Assembly (NCBI GenBank): GCA_041747075.1
Contig: JBGTFW010000178.1
Location: 1-29,714, forward strand
Reading direction: 5' to 3'
DNA: 29,714 nucleotides
From: CAJQPP01 sp041747075
Lineage (GTDB): Bacteria; Planctomycetota; Planctomycetia; Pirellulales; Pirellulaceae
Shown: positions 7,412 through 15,448 of the stretch, piece by piece
Numbering within the stretch: position 1 is the stretch's first letter
How the letters are laid out: every line of letters starts with the position of its first letter
Position numbers and translations under genes: made by a program
The notes under the pieces: model-generated
Told to the model about the DNA's origin: nothing
What the model saw: only the letters and a program-made list of their open reading frames with translations
Databases searched by the model: none

Positions 7412-8641
7412 ATGTTGACCAGGCGTTTAAGTCGAATCGCGGCATCCGCGGGACTATTGATTTTGCTGGGGGCCTCAACGTCCGGCCAATCGTCGGCTCA
7501 GGAAGCGGTGGCAATGGATGCGACGATTGATTTCGCAAATGACATCAAGCCGATTTTCGAAGCGCGATGCGTGCGCTGCCACGGCCCCGCGGAGCAAGAG
7601 GGGGACTTCCGGATCGACGATCCCGATCAGGTTTCCAATTATCTCGATCCGGGTCAGAGCAAGTACAGTGACTTGTTCGACTACGTTTCCTCGGACGACG
7701 ACGAGGTCATGATGCCTCCACCGGACGAAGGCGGCCCGCTCCCCGGCGACGAAATCGAAAAGATTCGTCTCTGGATCGATGAGGGAGCGGAATGGCCCGA
7801 AGGCGTCCTCATCGTTTATGTTCCGGAAACTGAACCGGTACCGCCCGTCGCGGACGCGAACGATGTGGCGAAAGCCAGCGACGATCCCCAGGTTGAACCG
7901 CCGCCGGCCGTCGAAACCGATCCGTCAAAAGACATCAAGACACCGCCCACGGCCGATCGAATCGACGGCACCGGGCAACTCGTTTGGGAGCTTGTCGGCC
8001 TGGTTCACGTCGTTCTCGTTCATTTTCCCGTGGGCCTGATCATGGGAGGCGCGCTGTTTGCGCTCTTTGGATTCCGGGGTGAGTCGCCGATGTCCGATGC
8101 AGCCTATTACTGTCTCTGGCTCGGTGCCTGGATGGCAATTCTCGCATGCGTTACCGGCTGGTCGATGGCCCAGATCAACGGCGACGGTGAGTGGAATCGT
8201 TTCGATTTCGACAGAAGCATCGATATTCACCGATGGGGCGGAATTCTCGTCGCGGTGCTCGCGTTCCTGTTGGCGCTGGTGGCCTCCGGTTCGCGCCGTC
8301 GCGACCCGTACGGTGCCGGGGGGTTCTGGAAATTCAGTCTGATCTTGTTGGCCTGTCTGACTGGCTACGTCTCGTATCACGGCGGGGAACTGACGCATCG
8401 AACGTTGCACAGACGGATTACCGATCGGGCCACAACGGTTTATGAACGGTTGACCGACCAGAAAGAGGAAACGCTCCCGCGCGACGAAGACGCGCCCGAA
8501 CGGCGATTCGAGGAAGGGAATGAAGGGAATGAAGGGAATGAAGCGAACGAAGGGAACGCCGCGACGAGTGACAAATCGGTTGACGAGGCGGACGCAGCGG
8601 ACGAAACCGGCGACCCGACGAACGACGTGGACGACAAATAG
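7412..8641 (+). CDS. Membrane-anchored c-type cytochrome with DUF2231-like four-helix domain
   Basis: The protein has about 409 residues. It starts with a signal sequence (MLTRRLSRIAASAGLLILLG) and then a periplasmic cytochrome c domain with a single heme site CVRCH at residues 53-57 and a probable methionine ligand in EVMMPPP near residue 100, the pattern of planctomycete cytochrome domains. A proline-rich linker (about 130-185) leads to four hydrophobic helices: VGLVHVVLVHFPVGLIMGG, YYCLWLGAWMAILACV, GILVAVLAFLLALVA and FSLILLACLTGYVSY. Histidines in HVVLVHFP and SIDIHRWGG suggest a DUF2231-type domain. The acidic tail holds EGN/NEG repeats encoded by a 9-bp tandem repeat at 8513-8557. ATG 7412 is chosen over an upstream GTG (7361) because GAGGA lies eight bases before it and the signal peptide follows. 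It is probably an electron carrier; the partner is unknown. Confidence 0.8.
   Translation: MLTRRLSRIAASAGLLILLGASTSGQSSAQEAVAMDATIDFANDIKPIFEARCVRCHGPAEQEGDFRIDDPDQVSNYLDPGQSKYSDLFDYVSSDDDEVMMPPPDEGGPLPGDEIEKIRLWIDEGAEWPEGVLIVYVPETEPVPPVADANDVAKASDDPQVEPPPAVETDPSKDIKTPPTADRIDGTGQLVWELVGLVHVVLVHFPVGLIMGGALFALFGFRGESPMSDAAYYCLWLGAWMAILACVTGWSMAQINGDGEWNRFDFDRSIDIHRWGGILVAVLAFLLALVASGSRRRDPYGAGGFWKFSLILLACLTGYVSYHGGELTHRTLHRRITDRATTVYERLTDQKEETLPRDEDAPERRFEEGNEGNEGNEANEGNAATSDKSVDEADAADETGDPTNDVDDK
8513..8557 (+). repeat. 9-bp tandem repeat inside the cytochrome gene tail
   Basis: Five consecutive 9-base units are present: GAAGGGAAT three times, then GAAGCGAAC and GAAGGGAAC. They encode the tripeptide series EGN-EGN-EGN-EAN-EGN in the acidic, probably disordered, C-terminal tail. 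Being a multiple of three, copy changes would keep the frame. Confidence 0.85.
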
Positions 8642-8661
8642 TTCCCGAACCAGGGTCGCCC

Positions 8662-9117
8662 ATGGAAGCCACAAATCCCCTCAAGACTGAACGAATGCTC
8701 AAATCGTGCGGGTTCCTGATTTTTCGCGAAGAGCCCGCGCGATCCTTTTTGCTCATGCGGCATCCCGACCGGTGGGACTTGCCCAAGGGGCACATGGACC
8801 TCGAGGAAACGGAACGGGAAACGGCACTTCGCGAACTGGAGGAAGAAACGGGCCTCGCCCCCGATGACCTTTCCATCGACGAGCATTTCCGGTTCAGTCT
8901 CAATTACACGGTGCGGATCAAGAAAAACAAGTTCCGTCCCATGCAAAAGGAACTCGTCGTCTTTCTGGCAACGCTTGAGCGGCCCGTTGATCTGGTCCTT
9001 TCCGAACATGAAAGTTACCAGTGGTTCGACTGGAACCCGCCCCATCATATTCAACTCAAGAGCATCGACGCGCTGCTCAACGCCGTTGACGTCTACTGGT
9101 CCCGACGCGAGCGCTAG
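8662..9117 (+). CDS. Nudix hydrolase
   Basis: Nudix enzymes hydrolyse nucleoside diphosphate derivatives using a metal bound by the Nudix helix. The 151-residue protein carries a full Nudix box, GHMDLEETERETALRELEEETGL, at about residues 42-64 (pattern Gx5Ex7REUxEExGU intact), preceded by DRWDLPKGH. This LPKGH version is common in diadenosine tetraphosphate hydrolases and related family members, and the later segment SYQWFDWNPPHH fits that group. The true substrate cannot be read from sequence. The gene starts about 20 bases after the cytochrome stop and its TAG stop shares one base with the GTG start of the cobalamin adenosyltransferase, so these two are translationally coupled. Confidence 0.9.
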   Translation: MEATNPLKTERMLKSCGFLIFREEPARSFLLMRHPDRWDLPKGHMDLEETERETALRELEEETGLAPDDLSIDEHFRFSLNYTVRIKKNKFRPMQKELVVFLATLERPVDLVLSEHESYQWFDWNPPHHIQLKSIDALLNAVDVYWSRRER

Positions 9118-9689
9118 TGTCCCTCTATACGCGAATTGGCGATGGTGGTGAGACCCGGCTGCCGGGCGGCGATAAAGTCGGCAAGACCGACGCGCGGATC
9201 CGGACTTGCGGCGAACTGGATGAATTCAGCGCGGTCGTGGGTGTGGCGCTCGCCGTCGGTCAGGACGAACGACTGGCCGACGTTCTCGCGACGAGCCAGT
9301 CGATATTATTTGAAATTGGCGCGTGGGTCGCGGCCATCGGGATGCCCGGCCCGCGAAGAATTCCGCAGGGCCTCGCTTCGGAGATTGAGCGCCTTGAGCG
9401 GGAAATCGACGAGCTTCAAGCCGAATTGCCTGAACTTCGCAATTTCATTCTTCCGGGAGGGTGCCAGGCGGGCGCAATCCTTCACCTGGCAAGGACCGTT
9501 TGTCGCGGCGCGGAACGAACGCTGGTCGAACTCCGTGAGGCGTACCTGGACGCGACGGAGTTTGAGACGGTGCTTCCCTGGATCAATCGCATGGGGGACT
9601 GGCTGTTTGCCGCCGCGCGATGGGCGAACCACAAGGCGGGTTCTCCGGAAACGCTCTGGCCACTACAAGCCCGAAGCGCCAGCGAGTGA
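9117..9689 (+). CDS. Cob(I)alamin adenosyltransferase, PduO type
   Basis: The enzyme transfers the adenosyl group of ATP to cob(I)alamin to form coenzyme B12. The 190-residue protein begins with the PduO nucleotide motif LYTRIGDGGETRLPGG, followed by GELDEFSAVVGVA, and has the later conserved segments FILPGG, ARTVCRGAERTL, and LPWINRMGDWLFAAARWANHKAG. It starts with GTG at 9117, one base inside the Nudix gene's stop codon. Family members normally finish shortly after the ARxAN motif. Here the last 15 or so residues (ending LQARSASE) and the TGA stop come from the dispersed repeat at 9673-9689, so the C-terminal extension is probably repeat-derived. No other B12 genes are visible nearby. Confidence 0.93.
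   Translation: MSLYTRIGDGGETRLPGGDKVGKTDARIRTCGELDEFSAVVGVALAVGQDERLADVLATSQSILFEIGAWVAAIGMPGPRRIPQGLASEIERLEREIDELQAELPELRNFILPGGCQAGAILHLARTVCRGAERTLVELREAYLDATEFETVLPWINRMGDWLFAAARWANHKAGSPETLWPLQARSASE
9673..9689 (+). repeat. Dispersed short repeat GAAGCGCCAGCGAGTGA
   Basis: This is the second copy of the 17-bp sequence at 540-556, one base different, preceded by ACAAGCCC. Its final TGA is the stop codon of the cobalamin adenosyltransferase gene. In another frame the repeat encodes YKPEAPASE, a peptide I recall from spurious ends of planctomycete predicted proteins. Confidence 0.65.
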
Positions 9690-10024
9690 ACGGGCCATCC
9701 AATTCAACCCCGCAGCCTGTTCATCAGTCCGGAGCGCACGTTTGACAGGCTAATCCAGGCTGGATGCCGTAGTGCGAACTGCCGGTTCGCTCCTTCCAGC
9801 GAATTGGCGGTTCGCCGTGCGGCTGCTCGACATCCCTTACGGGCGAATTGCGGCGTCGCGCTTTTCGCTAACGGCGTCCTTGCCGGCATTGGCGGTTCGT
9901 CGAACCCGTTTCCCGGCCTGTCGTTTGCCAAGGGGCAATGCTTGCGGCTACCATTGCGGCTACCACCGCGGGAAGGTCGAAGTCACTTCGGCGACGCCCG
10001 CGCCAGCACAAGGGGAAAAAACCG
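9690..10024 (+). repeat. Repeat-rich gene-free stretch before glnB
   Basis: No gene is supported in these 335 bases. The stretch holds a hairpin at 9774-9790 (GCGAAC and GTTCGC arms, five-base loop), a direct repeat ATTGGCGGTTCG at 9803-9814 and 9888-9899, a near-palindrome GGTTCGTCGAACC starting at 9894, and a tandem 12-base duplication TTGCGGCTACCA at 9942-9965. AGGGG at 10011-10015 is the ribosome binding site of glnB. Nitrogen-responsive -24/-12 promoter sequences were looked for and not found. Confidence 0.55.
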
Positions 10025-10363
10025 ATGAAGAAAATCGAGGCGATCATTCGGCATTTCAAGCTGGAGGAGATCAAGAACGCCCTCAATGAGATCGGTGCCG
10101 AGGGGATGACGGTCACCGAGGTCAAGGGCTTTGGCCGCCAAAAGGGTCACACCGAGATGTATCGCGGGACCGAGTACGCGATCGATTTCGTTCCGAAGGT
10201 CAAGATTGAAGTCGTATGCACCGATGAAGCGATGCAGACGATGATCGATACGATTGTGGCGAAGGCCCAAACAGGTCAAATGGGTGACGGCAAGATTTTT
10301 GTCCACGATCTGGTCGAAGTAATCCGCGTCCGAACCGGGGAAAAAGGGGCGGACGCGATCTAG
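10025..10363 (+). CDS. glnB: Nitrogen regulatory protein PII (canonical)
   Basis: This trimeric sensor of 2-oxoglutarate and adenylate state controls nitrogen assimilation through protein contacts. The 112-residue protein is canonical: MKKIEAIIRHFKLEEIKNAL, the T-loop GFGRQKGHTEMYRGTEY with the uridylylated tyrosine in RGTEY, FVPKVKIEVV, the B-loop TGQMGDGKIF and the C-loop IRVRTGEKG. The open frame extends upstream to 9938, but ATG 10025 is the family start and has AGGGG nine bases before it. glnD, its modifying enzyme, begins 28 bases downstream, so the pair forms an operon. Whether it is GlnB or GlnK in strict terms cannot be decided; no amtB is adjacent. Confidence 0.97.
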   Translation: MKKIEAIIRHFKLEEIKNALNEIGAEGMTVTEVKGFGRQKGHTEMYRGTEYAIDFVPKVKIEVVCTDEAMQTMIDTIVAKAQTGQMGDGKIFVHDLVEVIRVRTGEKGADAI

Positions 10364-10391
10364 CAATTGGGCCACTCAACGGGCGACGCGC

Positions 10392-13052
10392 ATGTCGACT
10401 GGAACCGGACTGAAAGCCTGGCTTGTCGACGCCCGCAAGTCGTGGCAGGCGGGTCGTCAGCAACTCCGTCAATTGCATGACGAGGGTGTACCGGGACGGC
10501 GCATCGCCAATGAGTTCAGCGACCTGGTCGACCACACGGTTCTCGATCTTTTCCACCACACGATCGCCGAACTCACGTCGTTCGACGCGAACGTGGTGGA
10601 GCGGGTTTCGCTGGTGATGCATGGCGGTTGCGGTCGCCGGGAATTTGCTCCGTTTTCCGACATCGATCTGATGGTTCTCTACCGGGGGGCACCCGACAAG
10701 GCGATTGAGCGATTCGCGCGCAACCTGACGCAATCGGTCTTTGATTCCGGGTTCCCTCTGGGTTCGTCGTTGCGGACGCCCCGTCAGGCTTGCACGATGG
10801 CGCTCGGCGATCCCCATATTTTTTCGTCACTCACCGAGTCGCGTTACATCGGCGGCAATCTCGACCTTTATGAAAACTATTACAGCCGGCTCCAGCGGAT
10901 CGCGACGCGGCGGGCGACGCACCTGATTCGATCGATCGTCGCGGCGCGCGAAGCGGAACGCGTTCGATTTGGCGAAACGGTTTACCTGCTCCGGCCGAAT
11001 GTCAAGAAGAGCCGTGGAGGACTGCGTGACATTCACCTCGTTCGCTGGCTTGGCTTTGTTCGTTTCGGGATAACGGACCTGGACCAGTTGGCGCGGGTGG
11101 GTGCCCTTTCCGAGGCCGACTCGGCCCAGCTCAGGGCGGCTTGCGAATTTCTCCTTCGCCTTCGTATTGAATTGCACTTCAGCGCTGGCCGCGCCAACGA
11201 CATGTTGGGCAAGAACGAGCAGGTGCGCATCGCCGAGAAATGGGGCTACACGGGTTCCGACGTCTCGCTGCCGGTCGAGCAACTGATGCGTGACTACTTT
11301 TTTCACACGAGCGAAGTCCGCTACGCGAGTGATCGTCTTGTTGCCGCGTCGCTGCAGAGCCGCACGATGGCCCGCAAGGTCTTCGCGCCCCTCATGACGC
11401 GTCCACTCGAGGATGTCTTCGCGATCAGTCCCTTCGAGATCGGTTTTCATCCCGACTGGATTGACGAGGCAAAAACCAGTCTCTCGCGGATATTGCGGCT
11501 TCTGCAGTTGTCCGTCTTTCACTCGCGAAAAATTCACCTCGAGACATGGCAGGCGATTCGCGATGCGATGACGCAAGCCGATCACGTTCCGCTTTCGCCG
11601 GAAACCGGACGCCAGTTCATGGCGCTCATCCGCAACCCGCGACAACTCGGTTTCATGCTCCGGCGGCTGGCCGACATGCGCGTGCTCGACCGGTTCATCC
11701 CTCCGTTTACCCACGCGCGGAGCCTGCTCCAGTTCAACGAATACCACCAATACACGGTCGACGAGCATTCGATCATCGCCGTCGAGAAGGCGACCGGTTT
11801 CATCGATGATCGCGGACCGCTGGGAAACACATATCGCGCGCTGCGCGACAAGAGCATCCTTCACCTTGCGCTGCTGATTCACGATCTGGGCAAGGGCTAC
11901 CCGGAGGAACACAGCGAAGTGGGGCGACGCCTCGCCGCCGAAATTTGTCCGCGTCTCGGACTCGATGCCGAGGATTCCGACATGGTCAAGTTCCTCGTTC
12001 ACAACCATCTCATGATGAGTCACGTGGCGTTCCAGCGCGACATCAACGACGATAACCTCGTCGCCGAGTTTGCCGCCAACGTTGGAGGAAAAAGCGCCTT
12101 GCGGATGCTCTACCTGCTCACCTGCGCGGACATCGCCGCGGTCGGGCCGGGAACCCTGACCCAGTGGAAGTTTGGATTGCTGACCAGTCTTTTCAACCGC
12201 GCCCAGAACCTTCTTGAGGGACTTCATACGACCGAAAGCGACGACGCGCTCGATGCCGCCGAACTGACCCTCTTTCGCGATCTCGCCCCCGACGAGGCGA
12301 CGGCGCTTTGGCTGCTTCGACAGGCCCGCAGTCTGCCGACGAACTTCTACGACCACCATCCGCCCGAACTGGTCGCCGAACAGCTTCTCGAACTCAGCCG
12401 CGCCGAAGGCTATCAGGCCGCTTGCTGGATCACTTACGAGAATCAAACCAACATGATGGAGTTGTGCATTGGCCGACGCGTCAAGCGCCGTTCGGGAATC
12501 TACTACCGGATCACGGGAATGCTCGCCGGAGAAGGGTTGCGCATCCGCACCGCCGACATCAAGCACCTCGACGATTCGTTTGTCTGGTACTGGTTCCAGT
12601 TCGAGGACCCGAACCTCTCCGAGCCGCCGACCGATCACCGGCTGATCGAACTGCGCGACAAGGCGAAACAGCTTGCCGAGGGCAAGGAACAAAGCCCCCC
12701 CTCGTTCCCCAGACACTGGCGGGACGATCCACAGCGCGGCAAAAACATTCCCAAACCGCCGATCAAGGTCGTCATCGACAGCCACGCCGTCGAATGGGCG
12801 ACCGTCATCGACGTCTTCGCATGGTATCGGCTGGGACTGATTTACACGATCTCGAAGCGGATTTTCGAGCTGGGTCTGGACGTTCGATTCGCGCGGATCG
12901 CGACGTTTGGCTTCCAGTCGATTCAGGTCTTTTACGTGACGGACGAACAGGGCCGGAAACTGACCGACGCGCGGCGGCTCGTGACGATCCGCCGGGCGCT
13001 GCTCCGCGAAACGCGGGCCTTTCTCGAAGACCCGCCGGACACCGAAAGTTGA
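10392..13052 (+). CDS. glnD: [Protein-PII] uridylyltransferase / uridylyl-removing enzyme
   Basis: GlnD uridylylates PII when glutamine is low and deuridylylates it when glutamine is high. The 886-residue length is usual. The nucleotidyltransferase domain carries HGGCGRREFAPFSDIDLMVL at about residues 77-96 with metal-binding Asp90 and Asp92. The HD hydrolase domain has His452 (YHQYTVDEHS) and the His497-Asp498 pair in LLIHDLGKGYPEEHSEVG, then VHNHLMMSHVAFQRDI. Two C-terminal ACT domains (about 690-770 and 800-880) follow, the last with VIDVFAWYRLGLIYTISK. All catalytic motifs are present, so both activities are expected. Its substrates include the neighbouring glnB product, and possibly the PII paralogue at 6980, which keeps the equivalent tyrosine. 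Confidence 0.97.
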   Translation: MSTGTGLKAWLVDARKSWQAGRQQLRQLHDEGVPGRRIANEFSDLVDHTVLDLFHHTIAELTSFDANVVERVSLVMHGGCGRREFAPFSDIDLMVLYRGAPDKAIERFARNLTQSVFDSGFPLGSSLRTPRQACTMALGDPHIFSSLTESRYIGGNLDLYENYYSRLQRIATRRATHLIRSIVAAREAERVRFGETVYLLRPNVKKSRGGLRDIHLVRWLGFVRFGITDLDQLARVGALSEADSAQLRAACEFLLRLRIELHFSAGRANDMLGKNEQVRIAEKWGYTGSDVSLPVEQLMRDYFFHTSEVRYASDRLVAASLQSRTMARKVFAPLMTRPLEDVFAISPFEIGFHPDWIDEAKTSLSRILRLLQLSVFHSRKIHLETWQAIRDAMTQADHVPLSPETGRQFMALIRNPRQLGFMLRRLADMRVLDRFIPPFTHARSLLQFNEYHQYTVDEHSIIAVEKATGFIDDRGPLGNTYRALRDKSILHLALLIHDLGKGYPEEHSEVGRRLAAEICPRLGLDAEDSDMVKFLVHNHLMMSHVAFQRDINDDNLVAEFAANVGGKSALRMLYLLTCADIAAVGPGTLTQWKFGLLTSLFNRAQNLLEGLHTTESDDALDAAELTLFRDLAPDEATALWLLRQARSLPTNFYDHHPPELVAEQLLELSRAEGYQAACWITYENQTNMMELCIGRRVKRRSGIYYRITGMLAGEGLRIRTADIKHLDDSFVWYWFQFEDPNLSEPPTDHRLIELRDKAKQLAEGKEQSPPSFPRHWRDDPQRGKNIPKPPIKVVIDSHAVEWATVIDVFAWYRLGLIYTISKRIFELGLDVRFARIATFGFQSIQVFYVTDEQGRKLTDARRLVTIRRALLRETRAFLEDPPDTES

Positions 13053-13139
13053 GCGGCGCTGTTACGAACCTCAATGGTCGGCCAAGGCCGGATGACAACG
13101 ATCGAGTCACCAACGCATGATAAGGAGCAATCGGGCGGG

Positions 13140-13742
13140 TCAGGAAGGATGTCGTCCTGGAAGCGTTTGCCCAGGAAATTCCTCGTTCCAGATTCCCGCC
13201 AGTTCCTCATGCAGCGCCAGTCGGGTTGCCCAATGAACCAGGTGTTCCAGGTCGAAATGGTTCCGATTCGCCTTGAGGAGTGCGGCAACGTCGGAGCGAT
13301 CGATGATCCGTCCCGCAAGGAGCTTGAGGATGATCAAGTCCTCGCAGGTCACGACCGCGACCTTGCTGGCGAGTCCCGGAAGCTCCAGCATTGTGCGTCG
13401 CTGCAGGGCCACTTGCTGGAATTCCGACGTCGCCAGCATCAGATCGACTCGTATCTCAAGGAATAAGTCGCGCGGTTCGCGGAATAACTGAATAAACTTG
13501 TGGCCGCCCACGTCAAAAACCGGCGGATTTCGTCGAGTATGGAATCCAGCGGCGCGGAAGTGCTCGACGGCTCCGGCAATCCGGGACTGGTCGATGGCGA
13601 CCAGCACGTCAACGTCGCGGGTGACTCGCAAGTATTCCCAGGCGGCAACGGCAATCCCGCCCATAATCGCGTATTGGAGTCTTCTTGCGGCAAGCGTATC
13701 GACGAGTTCCAACAGCGTTTGGCGAAGCGCTTCAATGACCAC
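13140..13742 (-). CDS. Nucleotidyltransferase, AbiEii/MNT-like (possible toxin component)
   Basis: The 200-residue protein has a nucleotidyltransferase fold: YAIMGGIAVAAW with Gly28-Gly29, RVTRDVDVLV with Asp43 and Asp45, and a candidate third acidic residue Asp100 in LEIRVDLML, all expected for metal binding. The C-terminal half includes CEDLIILKLLAGRIIDRSDVAALL, the region typical of AbiEii/DUF6036-type proteins. AbiEii proteins are NTase toxins of AbiE-like systems, but similar NTases also occur as stand-alone enzymes, so a toxin role is inference. It starts with GTG at 13742, overlapping the 3' end of a small upstream gene by 11 bases, as in two-gene toxin-antitoxin units. It converges on glnD. 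Confidence 0.8.
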   Translation of the reverse strand: MVIEALRQTLLELVDTLAARRLQYAIMGGIAVAAWEYLRVTRDVDVLVAIDQSRIAGAVEHFRAAGFHTRRNPPVFDVGGHKFIQLFREPRDLFLEIRVDLMLATSEFQQVALQRRTMLELPGLASKVAVVTCEDLIILKLLAGRIIDRSDVAALLKANRNHFDLEHLVHWATRLALHEELAGIWNEEFPGQTLPGRHPS

Positions 13743-13998
13743 CGGCCTTCTCCCGACGTCCCAGTTCCATCAGTAAATGCCGCAACCGCTCATCGCGGTC
13801 CTTCATTTCCGCTTCCAGTTTCTCGCGGACGGCCGCGCGCAAGTCGCCTTGAGGGCCAATCCGCCGCCGGATTCCTGCCAGCCAAAACCATTCGCCAAAC
13901 TCACACAGCTCGAACCAGGCCGCCACGCGGCACCCCATCATCCGGGCGTCGGGCGGTCGTGCGTCCGGATTTTCGGTGGGGACCATGGGGTCGGCCAT
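13732..13998 (-). CDS. Small protein of unknown function upstream of the nucleotidyltransferase (possible partner)
   Basis: The 88-residue product is not recognised. It has a proline-rich start (PTENPDARPPDARMM), a central aromatic segment AAWFELCEFGEWFWLAGI, and a charged C-terminal helix with coiled-coil character (REKLEAEMKDRDERLRHLLMELGRREKAG). There is no helix-turn-helix motif of the AbiEi antitoxin type. It overlaps the nucleotidyltransferase gene by 11 bases and shares its promoter, so it is the natural candidate for a partner subunit or antitoxin. ATG 13998 or an internal ATG at 13986 could be the start. Position and overlap are the main evidence that it is real. Confidence 0.6.
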   Translation of the reverse strand: MADPMVPTENPDARPPDARMMGCRVAAWFELCEFGEWFWLAGIRRRIGPQGDLRAAVREKLEAEMKDRDERLRHLLMELGRREKAGGH

Positions 13999-14043
13999 GA
14001 AAGGTACTCGTTCTTTCTGGATTTGCTTGCGTCAACGTCGCTC

Positions 14044-14052
14044 AATATAGCA
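14044..14052 (-). promoter_or_regulatory. Extended -10 promoter (TGCTATATT) for the nucleotidyltransferase unit
   Basis: On the minus strand TGCTATATT matches the extended -10 consensus with one mismatch and lies about 45 bases before the ATG at 13998. No convincing -35 hexamer is seen. The 220-base region 13999-14218 separates this unit from the divergent ATP-grasp operon; no further gene is supported in it. Confidence 0.4.
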
Positions 14053-14218
14053 AGGACAGCGGAATTGTTGTAGACATCGACCGTTCCGGCAATTCGGCAC
14101 CACCTCAATCCACTGAAGCAACCGTATAGTATTCTGTTGGAATCGCTCGCGCTGTCCAGGTTCAACTACGATAGCTGTTCCCTTGCGTTTGATCCGACGT
14201 CACATTGTCCCGTTGCCC

Positions 14219-15448
14219 ATGACGAACATCGTTTTTGTTGCTCCGTATTTTATGGACGCCACCGAGCGGTTTATTGCCGCCGCCACGCGCGTAACCGGGG
14301 CGCGCGTTGGGTTGGTGAGTTGTGATCCGCTTGAGAAGCTTTCCGGGCCGGTGCGCCAGCAACTGGCCGGTCACTTTCGCGTCGATGGAATCGAGACCGA
14401 ACAACTCGCCGAAGGCGTCCGCGCCATGGCGGCACACTTTGGCTCGGTTGATCGGCTGCTGGGAATGCTCGAGCAAATCCAGGTCTCGCTGGGCGAAATC
14501 CGCGACCGCGGGGGGATTCACGGGATGGGTGCAAGGGCCGCGAACAACTTTCGCGACAAGTCCCAAATGAAAAAAGTTCTTCGCGAGGCGGGAATTCCCT
14601 GTGCAAGGCATCGGTTGGTCGAGGACGTCGCCGGTGGGATCGCCTTCACCGCCACGATCGGATACCCGGTCATCGTCAAGCCGCCAGCCGGAGCGGGTGC
14701 GCGGGGAACTTTTCGATGCGAGAACGAGTCGCAGCTTCGCGACTGTTTGCAGACGCTCGACGCGAGGCAGGGAAACCCTATCCTCATCGAGGAGTTCATT
14801 CAGGGACGCGAGCATTCGTTCGACAGCGTCTGCGTCCACGGCCGGATGGTCTGGTCGTCGATTTCGCATTACTTCCCAGGCCCGCTCGAAGTCGTCCGCG
14901 AACCGTGGATTCAATGGTGCGTTATCATTCCGCGCGAGACCGACGCGCCACGCTACGACCCGATCAGGAATTACGCACCCGCCGCGCTGCAGGCGCTTGG
15001 AATGGTCACTGGACTGAGTCATATGGAGTGGTTTCTCTGCGACGACGGCTCGATCGCCATTTCCGAAGTCGGCGCGCGACCGCCCGGTGCCCAGTTCACT
15101 TCGCTCATTTCCTGGGCGCACGATATCGACTTGTATCAGGCGTGGGCGCGATTGCTGATTCACGACGAGTTCGAGATTCCGTTGCGCAAGTACGCGGCCG
15201 GTGCGGCCTATTTGCGCGGCATGGGTCGGGGACGGGTGCGCCACGTTCACGGCCTCGAGGAAATTGCCCGGCGACTGGGCGAAATCGTCGTGGAAGCGAA
15301 AATCCCCCAGGCCGGCCAGTCACCCGCGGGGACCTACGAGGGCGAGGGGCACATCATTGTGCGGCATCCGGAGACGCGGGTCGTCGAGGAAGCTCTCAAT
15401 CAAATCATCAACAACGTGCATGTCGAATTGAGCGAGTCCGCCGGATGA
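14219..15448 (+). CDS. ATP-grasp ligase 1 of a tandem pair
   Basis: ATP-grasp enzymes join a carboxylate, activated as acyl-phosphate, to an amine or similar nucleophile. This 409-residue protein has a short N-terminal Rossmann-like lobe (MTNIVFVAPYFM), the ATP-binding lysine Lys154 in GYPVIVKPPAGAGARGT, the adenine hinge PILIEEFIQGREHSFDS, and the metal-binding glutamates Glu270 (SHMEWFL) and Glu283 (SEVGARPPGAQ) followed by Arg287. The ExxxRPPG signature resembles PurT/L-amino-acid-ligase relatives rather than D-Ala-D-Ala ligase. The substrate is unknown. ATG 14219 is preferred over TTG 14183 because the beta-strand INVF-type start follows it. The stop codon overlaps the ATG of a second ATP-grasp gene by four bases (ATGA). 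Confidence 0.88.
   Translation: MTNIVFVAPYFMDATERFIAAATRVTGARVGLVSCDPLEKLSGPVRQQLAGHFRVDGIETEQLAEGVRAMAAHFGSVDRLLGMLEQIQVSLGEIRDRGGIHGMGARAANNFRDKSQMKKVLREAGIPCARHRLVEDVAGGIAFTATIGYPVIVKPPAGAGARGTFRCENESQLRDCLQTLDARQGNPILIEEFIQGREHSFDSVCVHGRMVWSSISHYFPGPLEVVREPWIQWCVIIPRETDAPRYDPIRNYAPAALQALGMVTGLSHMEWFLCDDGSIAISEVGARPPGAQFTSLISWAHDIDLYQAWARLLIHDEFEIPLRKYAAGAAYLRGMGRGRVRHVHGLEEIARRLGEIVVEAKIPQAGQSPAGTYEGEGHIIVRHPETRVVEEALNQIINNVHVELSESAG

Noticed and set aside
10827..12785. Long reverse-strand open frame of 652 codons
   Set aside because: It is antisense to glnD, which has all expected domains; long antisense frames are common in GC-rich genes.
13079..13090. Palindrome CGGCCAAGGCCG between glnD and the nucleotidyltransferase
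   Set aside because: The stem is five pairs with a two-base loop and no T-run, too weak to call a terminator.
14716..15444. Upstream extension of the second ATP-grasp frame to 650 residues
   Set aside because: The extension is an arginine-rich shadow of ligase 1; the conserved start is the ATG at 15445.
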